Source: Achromobacter sp. AONIH1 (lineage in GTDB: Bacteria > Pseudomonadota > Gammaproteobacteria > Burkholderiales > Burkholderiaceae_B). From it: DNA of 64,000 nt. The translations under genes and the position numbers were made by a program. Position 1 is the stretch's first letter; every line of letters starts with the position of its first letter. Shown piece by piece: positions 7,910 to 15,258 of this stretch. The notes below the pieces were generated by a model. The model saw nothing but the letters and a program-made list of their open reading frames with translations, did no database searches and was not told where the DNA came from. The stretch lies in the NCBI RefSeq assembly GCF_002902905.1, contig NZ_CP026124.1, forward strand, positions 4,154,001 to 4,218,000. Reading direction: 5' to 3'.

Positions 7910-8532
7910 GCGGGGCTCCCGGCGCCTTGCGTGAACAGGCTGACGACGGCGTCGAACTCGCGCTTCAGGCTGGCGCGGGGATCGGCCAGCCAGCGGGTCA
8001 GCGCGCCCAGGTACAGCAATTGCAGGTGTTGGGCGAGCTGCGCGGCGGACAGGTCGGTGCGCAGCTCGCCGGCGGCCTGGCCAGATTCGATCAGCGCGGC
8101 GAACAGCGTATGCATGCCGCTGCGCGGATACCGGGCGTCGTCCTGGGCGGCGGGCTGCGCGGTCGCCAGCCGATAGTGCAGGTAGGGCGCCATGTAGGCG
8201 CGGTGCGCCTCGGACCAGTGGGCGGAAGCGTGCAGCGTCTTGGTCAGGCGCTGGGCGAAGCCGGGCAGCTTCATCAGGCGGGGCAGCAAGTCGCGCGCCG
8301 AGCGGGCCAGCTCCTGGTGGAAGTAATGCGCCAGCAGCGCTTCCTTCACGGGAAAGTGGTTGTACAGCGTGCCCTTGGAGACGCCGGCCTGCGCCGCGAT
8401 CTGCTCCATCGTCACGCCGTCATAGCCGTGGGTCTCGAACAGCGTGTAGGCGCTGCGGGTCAGCAGGTCCAGGGTCTGCAGGCGCTTGCGTTCGCGCAGG
8501 CCGGGCGCGGCATCCGGTTCGGAGGGGGACAT
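7906..8532 (-). CDS. TetR-family transcriptional repressor
   Basis: 208 aa from the ATG at 8532, which places the helix-turn-helix at the usual N-terminal position: TLFETHGYDGVTMEQIAAQAGVSKGTLYNHFPVKEALLAHYF (residues about 31-73). The C-terminal ligand-binding part is variable as expected. The gene is the first of an operon with the dikinase. A long palindrome begins 12 bp upstream of the start codon (8544-8585), so the protein most likely represses its own operon and is released by a small molecule that the dikinase modifies. The ligand cannot be read from the sequence. Confidence 0.93.
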   Translation of the reverse strand: MSPSEPDAAPGLRERKRLQTLDLLTRSAYTLFETHGYDGVTMEQIAAQAGVSKGTLYNHFPVKEALLAHYFHQELARSARDLLPRLMKLPGFAQRLTKTLHASAHWSEAHRAYMAPYLHYRLATAQPAAQDDARYPRSGMHTLFAALIESGQAAGELRTDLSAAQLAQHLQLLYLGALTRWLADPRASLKREFDAVVSLFTQGAGSPA

Positions 8533-8543
8533 GGCGATCCATG

Positions 8544-8585
8544 AATTATTGAACGACGAATAATATTGTACGTCGTTCAATAATT
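8544..8585. promoter_or_regulatory. Near-perfect 42-bp palindrome, predicted TetR operator
   Basis: Two 15-bp arms are exact reverse complements: AATTATTGAACGACG at 8544-8558 and CGTCGTTCAATAATT at 8571-8585, separated by 12 bp (AATAATATTGTA) that is itself symmetric apart from two base pairs. It is much more AT-rich than its surroundings and lies directly upstream of the tetR start at 8532. Promoter elements probably overlap it. Confidence 0.85.
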
Positions 8586-8645
8586 TTGGAAAGCCCGCGC
8601 GTCGCCGGAATGTCCCCCCCGGCGGCGGGCGAAGGGAATGAAGGA

Positions 8646-9806
8646 TCAGGCCGCCGTGGCCGGCAGGTTCCCGTGCAGCAGGTAATCCATCAGTTCGCGC
8701 ACCGAGCGCATGGCGTTGCCGAAGGGCAGCTTGGACGCGCCCCGGAAGAACAGCCCTCGGCCGACTTCGCCGCGCATGGCCGCCGCCAGCTTCAGGTCGA
8801 TGCAGAACTGACCGAAGCGCGAGATGCCGTCGCGCATGCCGCACTGGGTCAGGCAATCCATGCGCTGGCTGCAGCGTCGCTCGTCGCAGCGCGCGTTGGC
8901 CTGCAGCGTCTTTTCCTGCTTCAGGTAGCGCGTCAGCCAGGGCGTGGCCACGGCGCGCGCCGGCAGGCCGGCCACGCTGGTGAACTCGGCCAGCTTGTCC
9001 GGATCGGCCTCGATCAGCACGCGCTTGAAGTTCTCGTGCGCGTCGCCCTCCTGGGTGACGGCGAAGGCCGTGCCGACCTGCACCGCGTCGGCGCCGTGGC
9101 CCAGCCAGTGGCGCACCTGCTCATGGCTGCCCACGCCGCCGGCCACGATCAGGCGCGGCGCGTCGCGGCCCAGTTGCAGCTCCTGGAACAGCTTGTGGCA
9201 TTCGGCCAGCACGCGCTTGAAGTCGAAGCGCTCGTCGTGCACATCCTCCAGCTTGGCCGCGCCCAGGTGGCCGCCGGCATGGCCGGGATGCTCGATCACC
9301 ACGGCGTCGGCCATGCGGCCTTTCTTCAGCCATTTCTTCAGCACCACGGCCACGCCGCGCGCCTCGGACAGGATGGGGATGAGCGAGACCTTGGGATGGT
9401 CCGCCGTCATCTCGGGCAGGTCCATCGGCAGGCCGGCGCCCATGACGATGGCGTGCGCGCCGCTTTCGCAGGCCTGGCGCACCAGCGCGGGATGGTCGCG
9501 CACCGCCTTCATCACGTTCACGGCGACCAGGCCGCGGCCCTGCGACAGGTCCAGCGCGGCGCGCACCTCGCGGTCCAGCGCCTCCAGGTTGGCCTGGGTG
9601 ATCAGCTCGCGGTCGCGGCAATGCTCGGTCTTTTCGACCAGGTCGGGGTGGTGGTGACGCAAATCCACGCTGGCGATGGTGCCCACCGCGTTCTGGCTGG
9701 CCACCGCGCCGGCGAGCCGGTGCGCCGACACGCCGACGCCCATGCCTCCCTGGACGATGGGCAGCAGCTCGCGGCCGGCTAGGGAGAGGGATTTGAACCA
9801 CGTCAT
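8646..9806 (-). CDS. Nitronate monooxygenase-family flavin oxidoreductase with a cysteine-rich C-terminal part
   Basis: 386 aa from the ATG at 9806, preferred over the in-frame ATG at 9824 because AAAGG lies about 9 bp before it. It is a TIM-barrel FMN enzyme of the 2-nitropropane dioxygenase/NMO group: PIVQGGMGVGVSAHRLAGAVA at the start, GHAGGHLGA in the middle, and the phosphate-binding IVAGGVGS region followed by GADAVQVGTAF. Unusual for the basic fold is a cysteine cluster near the C-terminus: C307, C312, C318, C322 and C335. Such clusters could bind metal or Fe-S. The gene is monocistronic by spacing; its substrate is unknown (nitroalkane, or another NAD(P)H-linked reduction). Confidence 0.82.
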   Translation of the reverse strand: MTWFKSLSLAGRELLPIVQGGMGVGVSAHRLAGAVASQNAVGTIASVDLRHHHPDLVEKTEHCRDRELITQANLEALDREVRAALDLSQGRGLVAVNVMKAVRDHPALVRQACESGAHAIVMGAGLPMDLPEMTADHPKVSLIPILSEARGVAVVLKKWLKKGRMADAVVIEHPGHAGGHLGAAKLEDVHDERFDFKRVLAECHKLFQELQLGRDAPRLIVAGGVGSHEQVRHWLGHGADAVQVGTAFAVTQEGDAHENFKRVLIEADPDKLAEFTSVAGLPARAVATPWLTRYLKQEKTLQANARCDERRCSQRMDCLTQCGMRDGISRFGQFCIDLKLAAAMRGEVGRGLFFRGASKLPFGNAMRSVRELMDYLLHGNLPATAA

Positions 9807-9924
9807 GTTGAGAGAGCCTTTCATTGGAACAGTGTTTGGAGGCTAGGCGATCGCGATCGCGGGCGTGTTGCGCGAAATCAAATCCGCGCATGAAGCCGCT
9901 TCAGGCGTCAAGCGGGGCGGCACA

Positions 9925-10713
9925 CTAGCGGCACGCGAATTCGTCGAACCAGCCGCGCAGCATTTCCTGCGCGCCGGGGCCCAGGCGCGAGGCCGCCGCC
10001 GCCGTCGGGCTGCTGCGCGCGTTCTGCACCGCGAAGCGGCGCACGCCGCGTCGCGCCAGTTCGCGCGCCAGCGCCAGCAGACGGGTCTCGTCGAGCCAAT
10101 CCGGATGCCAGGTGATGCGGCATTCGAAATCCGCGCCGGACGCCAGCAGCAAGGTCAGGCAGGCTTGCGCCGGCCGCTGCGATTCGCGCCGGCCGGTGAT
10201 GTCGTCATAGCCCTGGGCGTCGGCCTTGATGTCCAGGCCAACCCAGTCCAGGTGGCGCAGCGCGTCGGCCAGCCGCAGCGGATAGATGCCGGCCGTATGC
10301 AGGCCGATGCGAAAGCCCATGCGTCGCGCGTCGCGGATCATGGCCGGCAGGCGCGGTTCGCTCAGGGGTTCGCCGCCGGAGAACACCACCGCGTCCAGCA
10401 GGCCCTGGCGGGTGGCCAGGAAGGCGCGCACCTCGCGCCAGTCGTAGCGCGCGGCGCGGGTCTGCAGTTCCGGGTTGTGGCAGTAGTGGCAGCGCCAGGG
10501 GCAGCCGGCGATGAAGACCACGGCGGCCAGCGTGCCAGGCCAGTCCACGGTGGAGAAAGGGGTCAGCCCGCCGACGGCGGGCGAGTGGCGCGGCAGCGCC
10601 TGCGCGGCGGGCAGGGGCGGCGTGGCGTGGGCGCGCGCGGTGTGCAGGCGCGAACCGGCCCGGGGGCCGGCCGCCGCCTCAGGCGCGGGGTTCGACGAAG
10701 AAGCGGCGCTCAT
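9925..10713 (-). CDS. nrdG: Anaerobic ribonucleotide reductase activating enzyme (radical SAM)
   Basis: 262 aa. The radical SAM motif C-x3-C-x2-C is present in GCPWRCHYCHNP, following the family signature VGGLTPFSTVDWPGTLAAVVF. FSGGEPL supplies the SAM-contact glycine motif. The enzyme reduces SAM with its [4Fe-4S] cluster and makes the glycyl radical on NrdD under anoxia. About 50 residues precede the recognisable domain, so the true start could be a later non-ATG codon. The assigned ATG lies inside the preceding small gene (35-bp overlap), suggesting tight translational coupling with the glycyl-radical subunit. Confidence 0.92.
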   Translation of the reverse strand: MSAASSSNPAPEAAAGPRAGSRLHTARAHATPPLPAAQALPRHSPAVGGLTPFSTVDWPGTLAAVVFIAGCPWRCHYCHNPELQTRAARYDWREVRAFLATRQGLLDAVVFSGGEPLSEPRLPAMIRDARRMGFRIGLHTAGIYPLRLADALRHLDWVGLDIKADAQGYDDITGRRESQRPAQACLTLLLASGADFECRITWHPDWLDETRLLALARELARRGVRRFAVQNARSSPTAAAASRLGPGAQEMLRGWFDEFACR

Positions 10714-10867
10714 TGAACTCGCCTTGTTTGCCGGTGTTGAACGAAGAGACGGGGCGGTGATAGCCCATGACGCGGGTCCAGACTTCGCAGCGCACGCGCT
10801 GGCTGTCGTCCAGGACCGGCGCGGTGGCGGCCTGGGGCGTGGATGGTTCGGTCATCAGGGTTTGCAT
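10679..10867 (-). CDS. Separate glycyl-radical segment of class III ribonucleotide reductase
   Basis: 62 aa, ATG at 10867 with AAGGA about 9 bp upstream. The sequence CEVWTRVMGYHRPVSSFN...GKQGEFNERRFF matches the extreme C-terminus of ordinary NrdD proteins, where RVxGY carries the glycine that becomes the radical (G35 here). The main NrdD gene just upstream stops before this motif. The two are in the same reading frame, divided by one TAG (10928-10930) and 20 further sense codons with no other stop. It could act as a separate subunit that docks on NrdD, or be joined by readthrough. The ribosome site favours a separate protein. It overlaps nrdG. Confidence 0.85.
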   Translation of the reverse strand: MQTLMTEPSTPQAATAPVLDDSQRVRCEVWTRVMGYHRPVSSFNTGKQGEFNERRFFVEPRA

Positions 10868-10927
10868 GGTGGGGTTTCCTTCTGGGTGGGACGTCGGGCG
10901 GGCTGCCCGGCGCGGGTGAGCATTGCG

Positions 10928-12928
10928 CTAGGCCGGGACGCGGCAGGCCGATTGCCGGGCCAGCAGTTCGGCGTCGCACTTGGGGCAGAACTCGTGGCGC
11001 CCGGCCAGGTAGCCGTGCGTGGGGCAGATCGAGAAGGTCGGCGTGACCGTGATGTAGGGCAGCCGGAAATTCGCCAGCGCGCGCCGCACCAGCGTCTTGC
11101 AGGCTTCGGCCGAGGACACGGCTTCGTTCATGTACAGGTGCAGCACGGTGCCGCCGGTGTACTTGCCCTGCAGCGCCTCCTGTTGCGCCAGCGCCTGGAA
11201 CGGGTCGTCGGTATGGCCCACCGGCAGCTGGCTGGAGTTGGTGTAGTAGGGCTGGGCCTCGGTGCCGGCCTGCAGGATACCGGGATAGCGCTTGCGGTCC
11301 TCGCGGGCGAAGCGGTAGGTGGTGCCCTCGGCCGGCGTGGCTTCCAGGTTGTAGAGGTGGCCGGTCTGTTCCTGGAATTCGGTCATGCGCGCGCGCACCC
11401 GGTCCAGCAGGCGCAGCGCCAGCGCGTGGCCGGCGGGCGTGGTCAGGTCGTCGGCGTCGCCGCTGAAGTTGCGGACCATCTCGTTGATGCCATTCACGCC
11501 CAGCGTGCTGAAGTGGTTGCGCAGCGTGCCCAGGTAGCGCCGGGTATAGGGATACAGGCCCTGGTCGATGTAGCGCTGCACCACCTTGCGCTTGGTCTCC
11601 AGCACGTCGCGGCCCAGTTCCAGCAGGCGGTCCAGCCGCGCCATCAGGCCGGCCTCGTCGCCCCGGTGCAGATGGCCCAGGCGCGCGCAGTTCACCGTCA
11701 CCACGCCGACCGAGCCGGTCTGTTCGGCCGAGCCGAACAGACCGTTGCCGCGCTTGAGCAGCTCGCGCAGGTCCAGCTGCAGGCGGCAGCACATGGAGCG
11801 CACCATGTGCGGCTCCAGGTCCGAGTTCAGGAAGTTCTGGAAATAGGGCAGGCCGTAGCGCGCCGTCATCTCGAACAGGCGCGTGGTGTTGGGATGGTCC
11901 CAGTCGAAATCGGGCGTGATGTTGTAGGTCGGGATGGGAAAGGTGAAGGCGCGTCCCTTGGCGTCGCCGGCCATCATCACCTCGATGTAGGCGCGGTTGA
12001 TCATGTCCATCTCGGCCTGCAGGTCGCCGTAGGCGAAGGGCATTTCCTCGCCGCCGATGTAGGGGATCTGCTCGCGCAGGTCGGCCGGGCAGGTCCAGTC
12101 GAAGGTCAAGTTGGTGAAGGGCGTCTGCGTGCCCCAGCGGCTGGGCACGTTCAGGTTGTAGATCAGCTCCTGCATCGCCTGCTTGACGTCGGCGTAGGTC
12201 ATCGCGTCGCGGCGGATGAAGGGCGCCATGTAGGTGTCGAAGGAGCTGAAGGCCTGCGCGCCGGCCCATTCGTTCTGCAGCGTGCCGAGGAAGTTGACGA
12301 TCTGGCCGATGGCGGCCGACATGTGGCGCGGCGGCGTGGCCTCGACCTTGCCGGGGATGCCGTTGAAGCCCTCGGTCAGCAGCTGGCGCAGCGACCAGCC
12401 GGCGCAATAGCCGCTGAGCATGTCCAGGTCGTGGATGTGGATGTCGCCGTCGCGGTGGGCCTGGCCCGCCTCGGGCGTGAAGACATTGGACAGCCAGTAG
12501 TTGGCCGTGACCTTGCCGGCCACGTTCAGGATCAGGCCGCCCAGGCTGTAGCCCTGGTTGGCGTTGGCGTTGACGCGCCAGTCGCGCTGCTCCAGGTATT
12601 CCTCCATCGCGCTTTCCACGTCCACCAGCGTGTGGCGCAGCGAGCGCAGCCGCGCGTGCTGCTCGCGGTGCACGATGTAGGCGCGCGCCGTGCGCCAGTG
12701 GCCGGCGCGCACCAGCGCTTCCTCGACATGGTTCTGGATGGTCTCCACGCCGGGGCAGACATTGCCGTCGCGCGTCAGGGCCTCGGCCACCGTGGCGGCC
12801 AGCGCCCGGGCGGCATGCGGCTCCAGCTCTCCGGTGCTCCGGCCCGCCGCCGCGATGGCCTGGGCGATCTTGCCGGCGTCGAATCCGACGACCCGGCCGT
12901 CACGCTTGAGGATGTGTTCAATCTGCAT
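10928..12928 (-). CDS. nrdD: Anaerobic ribonucleoside-triphosphate reductase, catalytic body without glycyl-radical tail
   Basis: 666 aa from the ATG at 12928 (the in-frame ATG at 12940 lies inside an NrdR box and lacks a ribosome site). The N-terminus is an ATP-cone regulatory domain (HILKRDGRVVGFDAGKIAQAI). The central barrel shows the class III signatures HIHDLDMLSGYCAGWSLRQLL, NWAYIE-type segments and GSVGVVTVNCARLGHL. Near the C-terminus is the zinc site CPTHGYLAGRHEFCPKCDAEL. The reading frame ends right after it, so the RVxGY radical motif is missing here and is found in the next small gene. The enzyme makes deoxynucleotides without oxygen. NrdR boxes and an ANR-like box lie upstream. 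Confidence 0.92.
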   Translation of the reverse strand: MQIEHILKRDGRVVGFDAGKIAQAIAAAGRSTGELEPHAARALAATVAEALTRDGNVCPGVETIQNHVEEALVRAGHWRTARAYIVHREQHARLRSLRHTLVDVESAMEEYLEQRDWRVNANANQGYSLGGLILNVAGKVTANYWLSNVFTPEAGQAHRDGDIHIHDLDMLSGYCAGWSLRQLLTEGFNGIPGKVEATPPRHMSAAIGQIVNFLGTLQNEWAGAQAFSSFDTYMAPFIRRDAMTYADVKQAMQELIYNLNVPSRWGTQTPFTNLTFDWTCPADLREQIPYIGGEEMPFAYGDLQAEMDMINRAYIEVMMAGDAKGRAFTFPIPTYNITPDFDWDHPNTTRLFEMTARYGLPYFQNFLNSDLEPHMVRSMCCRLQLDLRELLKRGNGLFGSAEQTGSVGVVTVNCARLGHLHRGDEAGLMARLDRLLELGRDVLETKRKVVQRYIDQGLYPYTRRYLGTLRNHFSTLGVNGINEMVRNFSGDADDLTTPAGHALALRLLDRVRARMTEFQEQTGHLYNLEATPAEGTTYRFAREDRKRYPGILQAGTEAQPYYTNSSQLPVGHTDDPFQALAQQEALQGKYTGGTVLHLYMNEAVSSAEACKTLVRRALANFRLPYITVTPTFSICPTHGYLAGRHEFCPKCDAELLARQSACRVPA

Positions 12929-12934
12929 GGGTGG

Positions 12935-12979
12935 CACCATATGTAGTGGAGTGCGAAAACTCTATCACCACATATGGTG
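12935..12979 (-). promoter_or_regulatory. Tandem NrdR boxes upstream of nrdD
   Basis: Two copies related to the NrdR consensus CACTATATATAGTG: CACCATATGTAGTG at 12935-12948 (12 of 14) and CACCACATATGGTG at 12966-12979 (11 of 14). They are 31 bp apart start to start, three helical turns, the arrangement NrdR requires. NrdR is the ATP/dATP-sensing repressor of ribonucleotide reductase genes. The proximal box is 6 bp upstream of the nrdD start codon. Confidence 0.85.
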
Positions 12980-13016
12980 TTGATTGCGGCGCAGCCGCGC
13001 CGGATTTGGCCGGCGC

Positions 13017-13030
13017 TTGATCGGGCGCAA
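13017..13030 (-). promoter_or_regulatory. ANR/FNR-like box upstream of nrdD
   Basis: TTGATcgggCGCAA matches the FNR/ANR palindrome TTGAT-N4-ATCAA at 8 of 10 positions. Its centre is about 95 bp before the nrdD start. If it acts as a class II activator site, transcription would begin near 12982, just ahead of both NrdR boxes. The same variant, followed by AAACCC, occurs upstream of narK1 at 53476. Confidence 0.5.
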
Positions 13031-13069
13031 ACCCCGCCGGCCGGGCGGGAAAAGACGCAATGCGTCCCC

Positions 13070-13264
13070 TCAAGCGCCGTTCGGCGGCACCCTGAAGTTG
13101 TCGGTGATGCGTTTTTCAGCGCGTCGCAGCCGGCGCATCAAGGCCGCGCCCAGGCGGTGGAGCCAGGGCATGGCGGGACGCGGCCGGGTTGCGTCCGACG
13201 GCGGTTCGATGGTGGGGCGGGCGGTGGCGGCGTGGGAGGGCGGTGTGGATGTGTCGTGATTCAT
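13070..13264 (-). CDS. Possible small basic protein of unknown function
   Basis: 64 codons from the ATG at 13264. The first half is rich in P, T and S; the second half has a basic amphipathic stretch (WLHRLGAALMRRLRRAEKR) and a short polar tail. No ribosome site is obvious and I do not recognise the family. It fills the otherwise empty 353-bp interval between the nrdD control region and the LysR gene at 13337. The rest of that interval holds only the ANR-like box and a GAGCA-GCA-TGCTC inverted repeat at 13266-13278, which may belong to the LysR promoter. Confidence 0.3.
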   Translation of the reverse strand: MNHDTSTPPSHAATARPTIEPPSDATRPRPAMPWLHRLGAALMRRLRRAEKRITDNFRVPPNGA

Positions 13265-13336
13265 GGAGCAGCATGCTCGGAGATACACTGCCATCCGTAA
13301 AGTTGAATGAACTGACCTAAATCGTCAGGAAAGCTG

Positions 13337-14224
13337 ATGCGTAACCTGAACCTGGATCAGATCCAGACCCTGATCGCGATCGCCGACCTGGGCACCTTCG
13401 CGGCGGCGTCGCAGGCGCTGCATCTGGCGCCGCCCACGATCAGCCTGCACATCAAGGAACTGGAGGCGCGCATGCAGGTTCCGCTGGTGCTGCGCGGCCG
13501 GCGTCAGGCCGGACTGACGGCGGCGGGCCAGGCGCTGGTCGAGGAAGGACGCAAGCTGCTGGCCGCCAGCGACGATCTCGTGGACATCGTGCGCCGCCGC
13601 GCCGCCGGCAGCGTGGGCGTGGTGAAGGTGGGCGTGTCGGCCGGCGTCGGCATCCGCCTGCTGCCGCTCGTGCTGGAGGCCTTGGGGCGGCGCGCGCCCG
13701 GCGTGGACGTGAAACTGGAAGCGGCGGGTTCGGCCGAGGCGATGTTGCGGCTGCAGGGCGGCACGCTGGACGTGGCCATCGTCGCCAGTCCGCAGCCCGC
13801 CACGGCCCGGGTGGCCGTGATGCCCTGGCGCGACGACGAAATGGTCGCGCTGTTGCCCGCCTCATGGGAAGCGCCCGAGGCGGTCACGCCCGAATGGCTG
13901 TCGACGCGGCGCTGGGCCTGCTTCGCGCCGGGCACGCAGATGCACGGCCTGATCGCGTCCTGGTTTGGCCAGGCCGGTTTCAATCCGAGGCCATTCCTGG
14001 CCCTGAGCTACCCGGGCGCGTTGAAGGGCCTGGCGGCGGCCAGCCAGAGCGCGGCCATCCTGCCGCTGGCCGAAGTGGAGGACGCGGGGCACGCGGACGT
14101 GCAATGGCGCGCGCTGTCGCCGCCGCTCAGGCGGCCGATGGCGCTGGCCTATCGCGCCGCGCCCGAGCCGGGCGCGGCGGCGGCCGCCGTGCTGGAGGCG
14201 CTGGCGGCGTTCTCCACCGCTTGA
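13337..14224 (+). CDS. LysR-family transcriptional regulator
   Basis: 295 aa, preceded by AGGAAA 6 bp before the ATG. The N-terminal helix-turn-helix is LNLDQIQTLIAIADLGTFAAASQALHLAPPTISLHIKELEARM, and a LysR substrate-binding domain follows (VGVSAGVGIRLLPLVLEALGRRAPGVDVKLE). It points toward the Bug receptor/M20 pair but is convergent with it, 38 bp apart, so regulation of that pair is not implied by position. Its target may be elsewhere. Confidence 0.92.
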   Translation: MRNLNLDQIQTLIAIADLGTFAAASQALHLAPPTISLHIKELEARMQVPLVLRGRRQAGLTAAGQALVEEGRKLLAASDDLVDIVRRRAAGSVGVVKVGVSAGVGIRLLPLVLEALGRRAPGVDVKLEAAGSAEAMLRLQGGTLDVAIVASPQPATARVAVMPWRDDEMVALLPASWEAPEAVTPEWLSTRRWACFAPGTQMHGLIASWFGQAGFNPRPFLALSYPGALKGLAAASQSAAILPLAEVEDAGHADVQWRALSPPLRRPMALAYRAAPEPGAAAAAVLEALAAFSTA

Positions 14225-14262
14225 GGTCCGCCAGAAGGCGGCAAGGCAAATGGCGGCCTGTC

Positions 14263-15243
14263 TCAGTCCAGCGTGATGCCGGCGCGCTTGCCGACGGCGC
14301 CGAAGGTGGCGAGTTCGCTGGAAATCTGATCGCGGAAGGCCGGGCCAGGCATGAACACCGGCTCCATCGCCATGTCCTCGATGGACTTGCGCACCTGCGG
14401 GTCGCGCATGACTTCCTCGACCGCGCGGCCCAGCGTATCCAGCACCGGCGCGGGCGTCTTGGCCGGCGCCACCAGGCCGTACCATCCGACCATGGACACG
14501 CCGGGCAGGCCGGCCTCGGCGAAGGTCGGCACGTCCGGCAGCTGCGGCGAGCGATGCGCGCCGGTGACGGCCAGCGCGCGCACCTTGCCGGCCTTGGCGT
14601 GCGGCGCGGCGGACGCCACGGTGTCCACGCCCAGCGCGACCTCGCCGCCGATCAGCGCGGTCACCAGCGGCGCGCTGCCCTTGTACGGGACCGGCGTCAT
14701 TCTGGCGCCGGCGGCCTCGGCGTACATCTCGCCGGCCAGGTGGGGCGCGGAACCCGGGCCGAAGGTGCCGTACATCAGTTCGCCCTTGCCGCTCTGCTTG
14801 CGGGCCAGCTCGGCCGCTTCGCCGGCCGTGCTGGCGGGCAGGTCCTTGCGCGCCAGCAGCACCAGCGGCGCCAGCGAGACGATGGCAATGTGTTCGTAGC
14901 TGCGCAGCGGATCGTAGGGCAGGTCGGTCTTGAGCGCGGGCAGCACGGAATAGGTGGTGCTGCCCGACACCATCAGCGTGTAGCCGTCGGGTCGCGCGCG
15001 GGCCACGGCCTCGGCGCCGATCACGGTGGACGCGCCGGGGCGGTTCTCGATGATGACCGGCTGGCCCAGCTTGCCGGCCAGCTTGCTGGCCAGCAGGCGC
15101 GCCACCGAGTCGGTCGCGCCGCCCGGCGTGAAGGGCACGACGATCTTGATCGGCTGTTCGGGATAGGCGGCGTGCGCCGTCGCGCCGCCAGCGGCGGCGG
15201 CCAGGGCCAGGGCGGTTGCGGCGGCGCGGGTCTTGATGGACAT
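14263..15243 (-). CDS. Bug-family periplasmic solute receptor (tripartite tricarboxylate transport type)
   Basis: 326 aa with a signal peptide (residues 1-25, ending AHA). The mature part begins YPEQPIKIVVPFTPGGATDSVARLLA, the hallmark of Bug receptors, with VIIENRPGASTVIGA and the YAGPRTY-like core further on. Bug proteins bind carboxylates or amides; most genomes carry many without a matching membrane pair, and no TctA/TctB genes are seen here. It is 15 bp downstream of the M20 hydrolase gene on the same strand, so the bound ligand may be a substrate or product of that hydrolase. Confidence 0.93.
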   Translation of the reverse strand: MSIKTRAAATALALAAAAGGATAHAAYPEQPIKIVVPFTPGGATDSVARLLASKLAGKLGQPVIIENRPGASTVIGAEAVARARPDGYTLMVSGSTTYSVLPALKTDLPYDPLRSYEHIAIVSLAPLVLLARKDLPASTAGEAAELARKQSGKGELMYGTFGPGSAPHLAGEMYAEAAGARMTPVPYKGSAPLVTALIGGEVALGVDTVASAAPHAKAGKVRALAVTGAHRSPQLPDVPTFAEAGLPGVSMVGWYGLVAPAKTPAPVLDTLGRAVEEVMRDPQVRKSIEDMAMEPVFMPGPAFRDQISSELATFGAVGKRAGITLD

Positions 15244-15258
15244 GGCGTGGTCTCGGCG

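Noticed and set aside
9847..9860. GCGATCGCGATCGC palindrome upstream of the nitronate monooxygenase gene
   Set aside because: It is perfect, but GC-rich dyads like this are frequent by chance here and nothing ties it to a regulator.
12980..12984. TTGAT half-site next to the distal NrdR box considered as an ANR site
   Set aside because: The other half (ATCAA on the expected spacing) is missing.
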